Below, in pieces: positions 19,907 through 31,900 of a stretch of DNA of 64,000 bases; positions within the stretch are counted from its first letter, which is position 1; every line of letters starts with the position of its first letter. The notes beneath the pieces are model-generated. The model had not been told where the DNA came from. It saw only the letters and a list, made by a program, of their open reading frames with translations, and did no database searches. Made by a program: the position numbers and the translations under genes. The DNA lies in assembly GCA_007922195.1 (NCBI GenBank), contig ML682007.1:13818954-13882953 (forward strand), written 5' to 3'. Source of the stretch: Podocnemis expansa. Taxonomy: Eukaryota > Chordata > Testudines > Podocnemididae.

Positions 19907-22900
19907 GTGAGGGCCGGGCCGGGCCGGGGGGGCCGGGAGCGGCCCGACATGGCGGGCGGCCTGCGGACCTGCTGCCCCGGGGGCCGGGCCGGGCCGGGCC
20001 GGGCGAGCGGAGCGTGGCTGGGGAGAAGGAGGCGGCTAGGCCGGGGCTAGGCCGGGCTCCCCGCCCTGCCCTGGCGGAGCCCACAGATGCCCCCTCATGT
20101 GGGGCGAGTGAATTGGGGAGGCCGAGCGCGTCTTGCCAAAACAGCGAGCGCTCCTGTGGCATAATCATGACTTCAAGGCTAAAAAATTTATTTATGGCGT
20201 GAGCTTTCATGGGAGAAAATCCCACCTGGTGACAAAGCGGGATTTTCTCCCACGAAAGCTCATGCGGGAAAGAAATCGGATGGTCTTGAAGTGCCACAGG
20301 ACTCCTTGCTTTTTTTTTTGCCGGGCAAGACTAACACGGCCACCGCGTCTCGGTGTCGGTGACTCCCTGCGAGCCCCGGCGCTGGACCTGAATCCACCTG
20401 CTGCTAATCGAGAGTTGCTTGCTCTTCACTTGGGAATAAACTGAATCAAAGATGAGAGTTTATTTGCCTGTCAGGATGTTTTGCTATAAATGACGCACTC
20501 AGGTGTAGGTGTTTTGGACAGTTATTTTCTAAGCTAGACCCCCCAGTTGTGGGAATTTAGGTGTATGTTATGGAAGCAAATTTAGATCGGTGACATTAAA
20601 CGCAACCAGGTGCAGAGGGCCAGAATAGGATTTCGCATGCTGCTTGAGATGGGCACGAGTAAAGCGGCCACTCGATGATGCCACCTGTCCTATGGTGGAT
20701 CAGATGGGAGTTTTCACTGTGCTGGCGTGGAATTAGACGCTGGATGCAGACTGACTGGGGCGGAGGGGGAGAAGAAAGACAATCGATTTGCATTTAAGTG
20801 GTATCGGTAGTCTTCCTGATCAGCTCATTTTCCTTACTTAGTTTTCTGCGTGCAGTTCTGTCTTGCATCCACTGCATTTAATGATTTCCCAACCCCAGTT
20901 CTCAGGGTCATTCCCTTCGTACAGATATTGCACTGTTTGCGAACAGGCTTACATCTTTTTATAATTACTCTTTCTCCTGCTTCTGGATTTTCATTGACAC
21001 ATTGTCTTCTCTGTGTGACTCTCTTAGTTTGAAAACTCATTTGGGCAAAAACTGCTCTTATCTGACTGTCCTTTATTGTTTGTGCCATGCAAATTATTAT
21101 TCACAGTAGAGAAGCTGAAGTGGAGCCTCATAGTCTGCCCACATATAGAGAAGTTGAATTCTATCCCTTCACTCTGTATGATTCAGGCTTTCTGTTCGGA
21201 GGAAATGTTTGTTTTTGGAGTAGCTGTCTAGCAAAATATTTCATAGACGTAACTCTAAACTAGAGAGCTAAAGGTCTCAGTTCCGCAGCGGATAACGCAC
21301 ATGGACCCATACATTCAAACATAAAGAGTTGGGGCCTTACGTACTTTAGAACAGAAGTGACGAACTATTATCAGTATGAAAACATTACACACATCTCTAC
21401 GGCAGGGCTTGACAAAATTGGCTTCCAGCTAGATGCCTGCAGTTTTATTTTTGGTCTCCAGAGGGTGCTCCTCTGCTGCATTTCCACAATGGAGCTAGGA
21501 GCCAGCCTACAAACCTTCATCACCATGGCGACCTGCTGCCAGGGTTTTGTTGAGCTCCTCTGTACGGTATTAGTTTCTGTTTGTCGTTTCAGATTTGATC
21601 TCACGCTTTACCTTCTCATCCTGTTCCTTTATTCACCACAGATGTTGGTTTGCCTGAACCTGGTGGAAGGTTTCTTTTTGATCATTTTCCACCTTGTTTT
21701 GTTGTTAAAACATCTGTGTGAGATTGTCCATCTGCATAATACAGGTTTTTTCTGTGTGCGGGTGTTGAAAAGTACCAAACTGAAAATTGAATTAACAGTT
21801 TTAATGCCATTAAATATTTCTAATAAAAAATACTTTATTTTGAATTTAAACATTTTCCTGCAGCATTTGTAGTTCAAATGTCGTAGCACTGTGCTAGCGG
21901 AGCACAACTAGAAGTGGAAGAGACTAGTCTTAAATGTCCTAGTTGTGTGAAATTCAGAAAGTGAACCAATAGTATGAGCAGTGAGAAGCATATTAGATTT
22001 TTAAGGAAAGAATAAATATGTATGAAATATTTACTATATACTGCTTATTACAGTGTCATGGTAGTGGTGTGTCAGCCCTAACAGCATTTCTTTTCACAGA
22101 GCTTTAAACTTTCAAAATGGTTTGCCATCAATATTAAATCTTTCATGATTATTCACAGCTCAGTGGTTAAGACTTTTTATGTATGTCTAAAAGCAAGATA
22201 AAGCTCCATTTGGTCTTTTTAAATTTTAGATTTTTAGGTGTTTTCACCATTAAAAAAGTTTCAGGCATTCTTGTTATTCTCTGATATTTAAAAAAGCTTC
22301 ACTCCCGCCCCCAAACTTCTTACACCAATTTTGCACTTCTGTGATATCTTCCATCTCAGGATCTGAAGGTACTGAAATATTAATCTGTGCAACACTTCTG
22401 AGAGTCAGAAGCCTAGTCTAACTTAAAATTCAGACCAGCATAGGTATGTCATTGAAGGATGTGGAAAAAAGGCACCATAGTGATACTGGCCTACCCCCAG
22501 TGTAGACACTGGGAGGCTGATGGAAGAATGTTTCTGCCAGTAAAGGTATTTCTACCTGTACTACCTGCTGCTGCTGCTGCTGCTGCTGCTGTGGTGTGTC
22601 TGGTGAAGATGTATGCTGACAAGAGAGTTCTCCTGTTGTCATAATAAAACCAACTCTGCAAATGGTAGAAGCTGGGTTGTCAGGAGAACCTCTCCCACAA
22701 ACATAGCACTGCACAAATCCATGCTTGTAGTGGGGTGGACAAAACTGGTTCACAGCTAGGCACCTGCAGTTTTACTTTTGGTTGCCAGAGGGTTCTCATC
22801 CATTACATTTCTGCAGTGTAGCTAGGTGATAGGCTGCTAAAACTGGTCACCCTGGTGACCAGAAACATTGATTTGTCAAGGCCTGGCTTATATTGTTGTA

Positions 22901-25900
22901 ACTCATGTTGCTCAGGAGGGTGGTTTATTCACACCCCTGAGTGACATGAATTATGCTGACATCTACTGTAGTGTAGACATAACCTCAGGCCCACAGCAAC
23001 TGAAAACCCCTTCTGCTGCTGCTCTATAGTGTAAGAGGCTTTCACACTATGCAGCTACAGTAGCATAGCTGAGCCGCTGTAGGTCCCACAGTGTAGACAT
23101 GGTTAGAAGATGGCCAGTTGTACCCTGAAAAGTCAGGCCACTCTCTGAATGACAGAGTTAAGCAGACTTAGCCACTGGAGTAGATTGTGCTAGGTCCACA
23201 GAAGAATTCGTCCATCAACCGAGCTGCTGTCTCTCAGGGAGATGACTTAAGCAATTGGAGAACCAAGTGCTGTTGTGTAGCGGGTGCGTATGCTGAAGCA
23301 ATGTAGTGGTTCACCATGCAGTGTTGTTTCAGTGTTTCTAGTGAAGCTGTAGCCTGTGTTACGGATGGGTTCAAATTCTGCTCTTATGTTCACAGCAGTC
23401 TATGGAGGAAGTATACCGCTCCTCAGAACAGGGCCATCCCTAGGGTAGGGCAAGAGGGGCAGTTGCCCAGGGCCCTGCACTTTGGGGGAGCACCCCCATG
23501 CCGGGGACTGGGCGAGCCAGCCAAAAGCAGCGGCCCGGTTCAGCTCTGCCAGTCTGCCCCCAGCCATGCGCACTGCTTTTGGCTCTGCGTCAGAGCAGCG
23601 GGGAGGTGACGGGAGGTAATGCAGGGCCCATATCGCTGCCTCCCTGGCTGCACTACCTCCCGCTCCATCCCCACTGCTCCAGCAGAGCCGAAAGTAGCAC
23701 GTGTGGGGAGGGGATGGACCGGCCCCCTGCTTTTCTCCAGCTCGCCCAGTCTTTGGCAGGGGACGGCCAGAGCAGGGGCCTGCCCTTCCCATGGGCTGGC
23801 TGGCCCTGCCCCCCGGTGCTGGGTGGGGTGAGTGGGGGCCCCCACAGAGGGCAATTCGCCCAGGGCCCCACACCCCTCGGGACAGCCCGGCCCCAGAATA
23901 AGAATGTCATGTTACTCTTTAGATATCCTGCTGACTGATGAGAATGACCTTGATTTCCTCACAGAGAACTGTGCGAAGCTGTCATTTTGCCAGGTCCTAC
24001 TAACCTCTTAACCACGCACATAACGGGACTGTTGTTGTTTCTTATAGTACTGTAACTTTTCATGGTGCTTGAGAGATTAGAAAGGTCATGTCGACTTCTA
24101 AAGGAGCTTCAGAAAATGGAAGGTGCCAAGAAAAGGCACTCGCAACATACAGTTGTTGAGAGCTCATGTAATTGGAGTGAAGGGTCCTAAGACACATGCA
24201 AGATGGCAGGGGGGTGGAGGGGAGTCTTGGCTAGTTCTCAGTGGGTTTTCTCCTTTAAAAATAAGTTGTTGTTGGACTGATTGGTATGCTGTGATCTGTC
24301 TTGCTCCAAAAGTGCATGCTATGAAGATAAAGACGCGTAGCTTTAGAAAGGATAAGGGGGTGAGGAGAGTCATTCTCTAACACTGAATATATCAGATTTA
24401 AATTAATTTTGTCCCATGTTGCTATGTATTGTGATGACAACAGTGAATAAGGACTATGTGACTGTGACAGGAAATACAGTCCTGAGTTAATTGCAGAGGA
24501 TCCTGTTTTATTTGAGGAACTGGTCAGCTGACTAACAGTGCTACCAGAAAGCTCAGAACCATAGAACAGGCTCAGACATGGAAACATACACTTTTAATGT
24601 TTAGGTAGGGTTACAAAAGGGCACAGGAGGGTAGAAATCCTGCTTTTAGAGTTTTCCTTAATTTTAATTTGTCAGTGGCCTTTCAGTTGTACAGTAGCAG
24701 TTGTGAATAACTGGCCAGCCCATGGTTGGATAAATAAAAGGCTTTTAGATGGACTGTATGGTATTAAACCCTGTTTCTGTGAACGCTTACTCATGTGCTG
24801 AGTTCTATGCACATGAACATCTCCATCGAGTTCATGGGCCTACTCATGTTTTCAGGCAGGAGTGTTTCTGCTGAAAATTGGAAGTTGTGTCAGAAAAAAT
24901 GAGTTCATCTGGACATCTTAAAGACAAAAGGACTGAATAATAGAATGAGGGTAGGGGGAAAAAATCTGTCCTCTTCCCAGCACCAATCCTGCACTGCCAG
25001 TTGTGCACAGGCCTCGTGTCTATTAGGAGTTCTGTCTTAGTGCATGATCAGAAGCCAAGTCTTGTCATCTATAAGAGAAACACAAAAATGGTATTTGAAT
25101 TTTTTTAAAATAAAAGTTAATCTTTTAGAATTTTTAACCATTGTAATTGACTCAAATATCAGATGATCTGTTAAAAATATCATGTGCTTGTGCTCTCAAA
25201 ATGATGCAACAGTTCCTCTAATCATATATTCTGCTTTATATGATTATTATTTTTCCACTACGCCCAGAGACTGCTGTATTTCTTTAAGTAATTCTTGGTG
25301 AGACCCTCAGCCCCATCTGTCTCTTCTGTGTTAGGGAAAAGAGGTTGGAGCCTCTTAAAAGAGCCAGATAACTGCAGAAGGCAGCTCCAGGATGTCTTTC
25401 AAGGATCCTTTCACAGAGCGGGGCTGAAGTGGGAGGAATGTGTTGGGAATGGGGCTGTGGCACGCGGTGCTGTGGACATTTTGGGCTGCGTTGTGTCCAG
25501 TAGGGCCGCCCCATGAAGCTGTAATGATTTACACAGGCCTCTAGGACTGTCTCAGTTCTGCTGGGTGCCTCTCCATCCAGCCTCCAGAGCGTATCAGGAT
25601 CAGAAGGGTGCAAGGATTGTTTAAAGCCATATAACCTCACAGACCTAGGAATGGGATAATGTCTACACCGCAAAAACCCTGTGGCACTGAATTTCAGAGC
25701 CCTAATCAGTTGACCCAGGCTTGGGCTGCAGGGCTGAATATCTCAGTGTAGATGCTTAGGTTGAATCTGGTGCTCTGCAGCCCTTCTCACTTATAGTTTT
25801 AGAGCTTGCAATGACCACGCTGCAATTTTTAGCTCTGCACTAGAGGGGTATCTTAAGTGTCTGAGAACTCTGTTGTGTGGACTCAGGTTTATGATGTTCG

Positions 25901-28900
25901 CAACTGTTCATTTCCTTGTTATTTAACTCCTTGCAGTTTGTAGTGGATGTGATTGGTAAACATACTGTTTTTGTTTATGGCACAAAATTTCCAAATGGCA
26001 TTGTTACTTTTTATTTTTTCCACAGTCTTGTTAGCGCAGTTGAGCTAGCGGGATTCAAGTGAAGGGTCCTCTCAAGTGTCTGATCACACAGGGTTATACA
26101 TTCAGTGATCCTTAAATAACAATGTTGGCTTCAGTGCAGGGAACAGCATGGTCCCTAGGTACGTACATGGCTTGCTAGTTCATGCTGAAGTTTGTGCTAT
26201 ACTCTTTACATAGTTTTTGTTAGTGTGCTTGCTGGATTCAGTCTTGCTAGGGTGGCTGGCCAGTGTGCAGCTTTAGAGAGCTTGTCTAAGTTTGAAAGTT
26301 GTTTCAGATTATGGTTGGGTGTTAATTTAGCTATTCCTGAACAACTATGTGTGTGGATATTTTTATTTTGGAGTAAGAGGACCTCGTTCTTGTTAAATGC
26401 ACAAACAGGGCACGCTACCTCAGCGATTCTCAGCCGCTGTGTTGAGACACATTACTGTGTCACCACACAGTGGTAAGTATGTTGTGGAGAGCTGGAGAAA
26501 TGAAGGGAATTGGCCTGGTTTGGGTGGGCTGATGTGTCTTGTAGGGTCACAACATGCCACCAAGTGTGTCATGATCTGAAAAGGTTGAGAACCACTGCTC
26601 TGCATGTCTGGAGACATTTTATTACAGAGTGAATTGTTCATTCCTAGGTTAAGTGGAACAGGAATTAGGCACTCTTATTGTGGAATAAGTGCATCCACTT
26701 ACAAAGTTAGGAAAAACTCCAGTGAAGAAAAGCCATTTGCCTGTGACATGAGTGTTAAGAGGGCTTTTCAGTTGCATTAAACTACTTCAGTTGAGCTAGC
26801 AGTGTTGAAGAAATCATCCATTTTGTCTATCAAAACAGGGCCATAGATAATGTTTCTGTATGGGCATTGGTGGAGCCTCACAGTTCACCTGCTTGGATCC
26901 AGTTGCAGGACTGGAGCTGTCATGCTTGGTCCTGTTCTCAAGGAAGTGTGTGGCAAAAAACTCCCAGTTAAATTAATATGAGTAGCTTTGGGCCCAGTAC
27001 TCCCATTAAAATGAATGGACACAAAACTATCCACAATTAAAAAAAAAAAAAAAAGTCAATCATTTTGCTTACTTTCAATCTTTTCTCTTTGCATGAATTT
27101 TCCAAACAACCAAGGAGTCCTATAGCACTTTTAAAGACTAAAAAATTTATTTGTCACATGAACTTTTGAGGGTGAAGTCTCACTTTGTTAGATGTATGAA
27201 ATGGAAATTACAATGTGTAAGGGAATATATAAATGCAGAGAAGGCTAAGCCACAAGGTCAGTTCAGACTGTTTTAGCAAACTAAACTAGGTATTTAGAGT
27301 CATATAGTATGGAATAACAGATAAGGAGGGAAGGTTAAAAGAGGGGAAATCACCTTTTGTAATAAAACAAACCAGGAGTCCTTTGGCCCTTTTAAAGACT
27401 AATAAATTTATCTATCACATGAGCTTTTGTGGGAGAAAATCCTGCTTTGTCAGATGCTCCATCTTCAGGTGCCACCAGACTTTTTGTTTGTTTGCTGAAT
27501 TAGGCTAACACTGCTACCCCTTTGGAACTTTTGTAATGAGTGAGCCAGCCCAAATCTCTATACAGACCTAATTTAGTGGTGTCAAATTTGCATATGAATT
27601 GTAACTCTGTAGTTTCCCTTTGGAGTCTTGATTTAAAGTGTTCCTGCTGAAGCATGGTAACTGTCATGTCTTTCACAGAACATGCAGGGAATATGAAGTG
27701 TTCCCCTATTGGGTTTTGAATGTTACTTTTCTTGATATCTGAATTGTGTCCATTTATTCTTTTGCACAGAGGCAGTCAAGTTTGGCCAATGTATAAAACA
27801 GAGGGGCATTGTTGACACATGATGGCATATATTGCATTGATGGATGAACAGGTAAATGATGGAATTGCTGGTTTGGTTAGGTCCTGTGCTGGTGTCATTT
27901 GAGTAGACACATGGGCAGAGTTGGCAACGGGGTTTGTTGCAGGGATGGGTGCCTGCCTTAGTGTTTCTGTTATATAGTCTGTAGTTGCTGGTGAGTATCT
28001 GCTTATGCTTGTGGGGCTGTCTGTAAGCGAGGAGAGACCTACTTTCCAAAGCTTGAGAGAGAGAGGGATCATCTTATAGGATAAGCTGTGTATTCTTGGT
28101 GATAAACTGCAGAGGTTTGACTAGGGGGCTGTAGGTGATGACCAATGACATTCTGATGTTTTCCTTTTTGGGTCATGTCCTGTAGTAGTTGACTTCTGGG
28201 TAGCGTCCTAGCTTTGTCAATCTGTTTCTTCACTTCCTGGGTGGATATTGTAGTTTTAAGAATGATCGATAGAGATCATGAAGGTGTTTGTCCCTCTCTC
28301 TAAGGGATTGGAGCAAATGCAGTTATACCTTAGGGCTTTGGCTGTGACAGTGGATTGTGTGGTGTGTTCCAGATGAAAGCTTGTGAGGTGTAGGTAACTG
28401 TAGTGGTCAAAAGGTTCTAATGTCTCCATCGCTTTTTTTTGTTCTGTAGCGTCCAGGAAGTGAATCTCCTGTTTGGAGAGGTCCAGGCTGAGGGTGATGG
28501 TAGGGTGGAAATTGTTGAAATCTTGGTGGAATTTCTCAAGAGTCCCTTTTCTGTGGGTCCAGATGATGAAAATGTCATCAGTGTAGCATAAGTAGAGGAG
28601 TGGCCCTTGGCGACTAGAGATGAGGAAGCGTTCCAAGTCAGCCATAAAAATGTTGGCATATTGGGGGCCATGCAGGTGCTCATAGGAGTGCCACTGACTT
28701 GAAGATCTAAAATCATTTCCAAATCTGAAATGGTTGTGGGTGAGTACAAAGTCAGAAAGTTGAGTCACGAGGTGTGCTGTGTCATCATCTGAGATAATGT
28801 TCCCGATGAATTTTCAAGGAGAATTAACAATAATAGTAAGTTTGGAGATTTTGAGCTGGGGGGACCCAAAGTCACATCACATAAAAGTCAGCATTTCAAA

Positions 28901-31900
28901 TATTTAATAACTAACTTATATTCCAAAATGTTTCTTTTTCTCATTTATAGTTTGCAAAAATACTTTCCTTTGTCTTTAAAGCAAGTGTGGTAGTTTTAGG
29001 TCATGCCCATTTCAGATCAAAGTTATAGGGGAATGAAAAAAGAGCTTGATGGAAATTGCTTGTAATCTTTATATGCGGAAGCTATTAGCTCTCAATATTA
29101 GTCTCTTATTACCAGTATGTACATTCAAAGCATTTGCATGTGTGGATTATACTTGGCTTTCACAGCTTCTGTGATTTCACTGTGGTGAAGGCTGTAATTT
29201 TTCACATTCATTCTTATGCAGTCTGTGACTTCAGTGTTTGCCTTTTAGAAATCTCAGAACTTGCTATACTACCATAGCAACAGCATGAGAAGTGAGCTTA
29301 GATGAAGGTTATCTGCAGTCTAGAGAGGTTCTTGTATGTTGTCACAATGGGACTGTTCAGCAGCGCTGCTTGTGCACACCAGAAATTGTGAGCTTGTGTT
29401 TTAGTAACTGAAATACACATTCAGTATGGATTCTGCCCAGTAACACTGGTGTTCTAAGTACAGTACTTGTCAGACTTTCCTTTGGATGCCTACATAAAAT
29501 TGTGAACTTGAGTAAATGGTAATTTTTTCAGTGTGTGAATCCTTTTTATTAAAAGGTTTCTTAAGTGATTTAACCTTGCAAAAACTGAACAATTAGAGAT
29601 TGTACATGAAATACACAGACTCGTAGAAGACCACTGATAACTAAAGTATTGCATAAATGCTAAAGTGATCATTTTTATCGCATGTTTTAAATGAGAATTT
29701 AACATTGATAGAATTTTCTTTTAAGTTTGGAAAATTATATTAAGGAACTTTAGAAGCAAGAATGTTGGGGCTTGAAAAAACAGACTTCATTCATTATCTT
29801 CTTTTTGGTAAGGCCTCAACGTTATAGGCACTTACGTGCACACATTACTATATTGAGTAGTCAGTCCCTGTTGTAAGTGCGTATGTCTTTGTAGAATCAT
29901 GGCCCAACATTGCAGAGCTTTTGTGTATTTTCTAGGCACTGAGGTCTAATGAATGTTTTGCAGTGCTGAAACAGGCCTTGGTTTAATAATTACAAGATAT
30001 CAAATTAAAATCAAGCGTCTTCGTTGGGAATGGAATATTCCAGGGCCTCATCACATACTTGAACCCAGGGCTCGACAAATCTGCTGCATACTGGACTAAA
30101 AACCGAGGTGCCCAGATGTGTGGCAGTGAAGGGGCCCCTCCGCTGCCAAAAGGCCTTGAGACGCCTCCCACCGCTGAAAAAAGCCTTTGCCATGGGTACT
30201 TTTGGCTGGTGGATGGGGGGGAGGAAGAGAGGCAGTAGTGCTGAAAATGTCAGTGCTGCTCACTCTTTTTTTGGGCACTAGGGGTATTTGCCTCCCACAG
30301 TGCTGTTAGGCACCAGGGGCAAAATCTTGGGTGCCATGGCGACCTGGCACCTGAGATTTGTTGAGCCCTGCACAGCCCATGTTACTGTTCCAGTATCTAA
30401 ATAATTGAGGGGAAGACTATATATATAATGTATGTCTATTAACACTTTAATCCTACATTTTTTCTTTAAACCCCAACAAAAAAGAATGTTCTTAATGTAA
30501 AATACTTCAGTGACTCAAAGGGAAAGTAACTCTTGGTCTAGATCAGTGAGTGAATGGACTTCGCCCCCTTCAAACGTAACACAAGCTGTGCTTACACCAC
30601 AATTCTCGTGTTAAGAGTAATTTTTTAGGACTCTGAAGGGGGGAAATCTTTTTCAAGAGCGAATAATAAAGCATTCTTAATTGTGTGTACCAGGTGCCTG
30701 CACCATCTTAGATGGAAAATGCAAGACTAGTGCAGTCATGGCAATGTTGGGCCACCTGAGGCCTGATGATTCATTCTTCCTGCCACATGAACCTTTATTG
30801 TTTTGTTAATGAGCACTTAGTTGAATTTTAGATGCCTGGAAACATTAAAAAGGCTGCAAGGCATGTCTGCGTAACTTGTGCATTAGAAGGAGAATCTGTT
30901 TCGTATTTTAGTACATTCAGGGGACTTGGAATCTTCTAAACACTTGCCCAATTTTAAGATGCCTAAAATGTGGGTCTGTTTTGTTTCATTATATGAATTG
31001 GTGTGATTGAAGTAATGTCCAGCTTACTTCCTCCTGCAGAGCTTAATTGTAAGAACATCTTTTTCTGCCTTCTTGCATCACTTGTGCCTTTTTTTCTTTA
31101 TTCCATCTTGCAACATTATGCCATTTGTTCAGTATTTCCCTTGGGATTATACCACTCAGGTCTCTAACCTTTCTCCCCCCCCCGCTTTTTTATTTCTAAA
31201 CATCAGAGAGAAGTGGGACAGTTGTCTCCACTGCTAGGATAGCTGGTGATGCTTCTCAAATAGCAGTAACAGACCATCTAGTGTGCTAGATCCTTATCGC
31301 ATTCATTGTTAATGTCCTGAATTCTTCCACGTATTTATTTCTCAGCCGATTAAATAGTTACAGTTTTCATGGGTAGCCCTTTAGGTTTTCATTTGCAAAT
31401 GTAACTTTCAGGGGTTGAAATTACGCCAACACTTCATAGGAAGGGGAGACAGCAAGAGTCCTTGGGACTGAACCTCTGCATTTTACGGGGTTGTTCTCTG
31501 GAATGGATTACTTGCTTTGTTTTCTCTACTCTGTTCTGTGCAGTGAAAACTCAATTGTCTGCTTTCAGAATACAATTGCTCTTCAAATTGAGAATTTTTT
31601 TTCCCTAATGACTAACTACATGCATCATTCTTTGTCCCCAGGTCCCTTCATCTTGTCCTACCTACTGGAATTTGGACTAATAAAACATTATTTTACTGAT
31701 CTGTACGTGCCCATCAAGTTAATGTGATACTACTTGTGTCTAAAAACTTGGTTTAGATGATACCTTGGAGATTTGATGGTGTGAAGTTCTCCTCTTCAGT
31801 CTGGACTGGTATATCGCTTTGTCACCCCAGTCTCCTATTTCTGGAGCATATCTCACTCTGCTTTGCTGTGTGAGCCCCCCCTCCTGGCAGCCACCAGCAA

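Larger units (their letters stand above)
22470..23110. repeat. Region of AGTGTAGACA-type repeat debris
   Basis: The motif (C)AGTGTAGACA occurs at about 22499, 22971 and 23091 around the (CTG)9 and the family A hAT copy. This motif also ends the DNA-transposon-like unit at 42847-43182. Boundaries are uncertain. Confidence 0.35.
27105..28830 (-). mobile_element. Penelope-like retroelement remnant (RT and GIY-YIG pieces)
   Basis: Read on the minus strand the element runs from about 28830 to 27105. The upstream part encodes broken pieces of a Penelope-type reverse transcriptase: FVLTHNHFRFGNDF, then NIFMADLE, then YTDDIFIIW, then FHQDFNNFHPTITLSLD and EIHFLDAT. The downstream part encodes the cysteine-rich and GIY-YIG endonuclease module, with HPCNKPRCQLCP and CQQCPSVLYIGQT. 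Pieces lie in different frames and carry frameshifts, so it is dead. The 5' end is truncated. The tail (27105-27530) carries two inverse-complement-related copies of the short repeat found all over this window. Confidence 0.85.

Noticed and set aside
19047..20297. Long open frames on both strands across the 400-N gap
   Set aside because: They exist only because N is translated as X. The visible parts are CpG-rich promoter DNA and NDFIP1 exon 1.
21357..21872. 171-residue hydrophobic-looking plus-strand frame
   Set aside because: Begins inside a hAT miniature element and continues into AT-rich intron DNA; its TTT/CTT-rich codons give a false membrane-protein look.
23400..23938. Cluster of long open frames on both strands
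   Set aside because: Explained by the GC-rich hAT-like element at 23429-23890 with its 8-bp target duplication.
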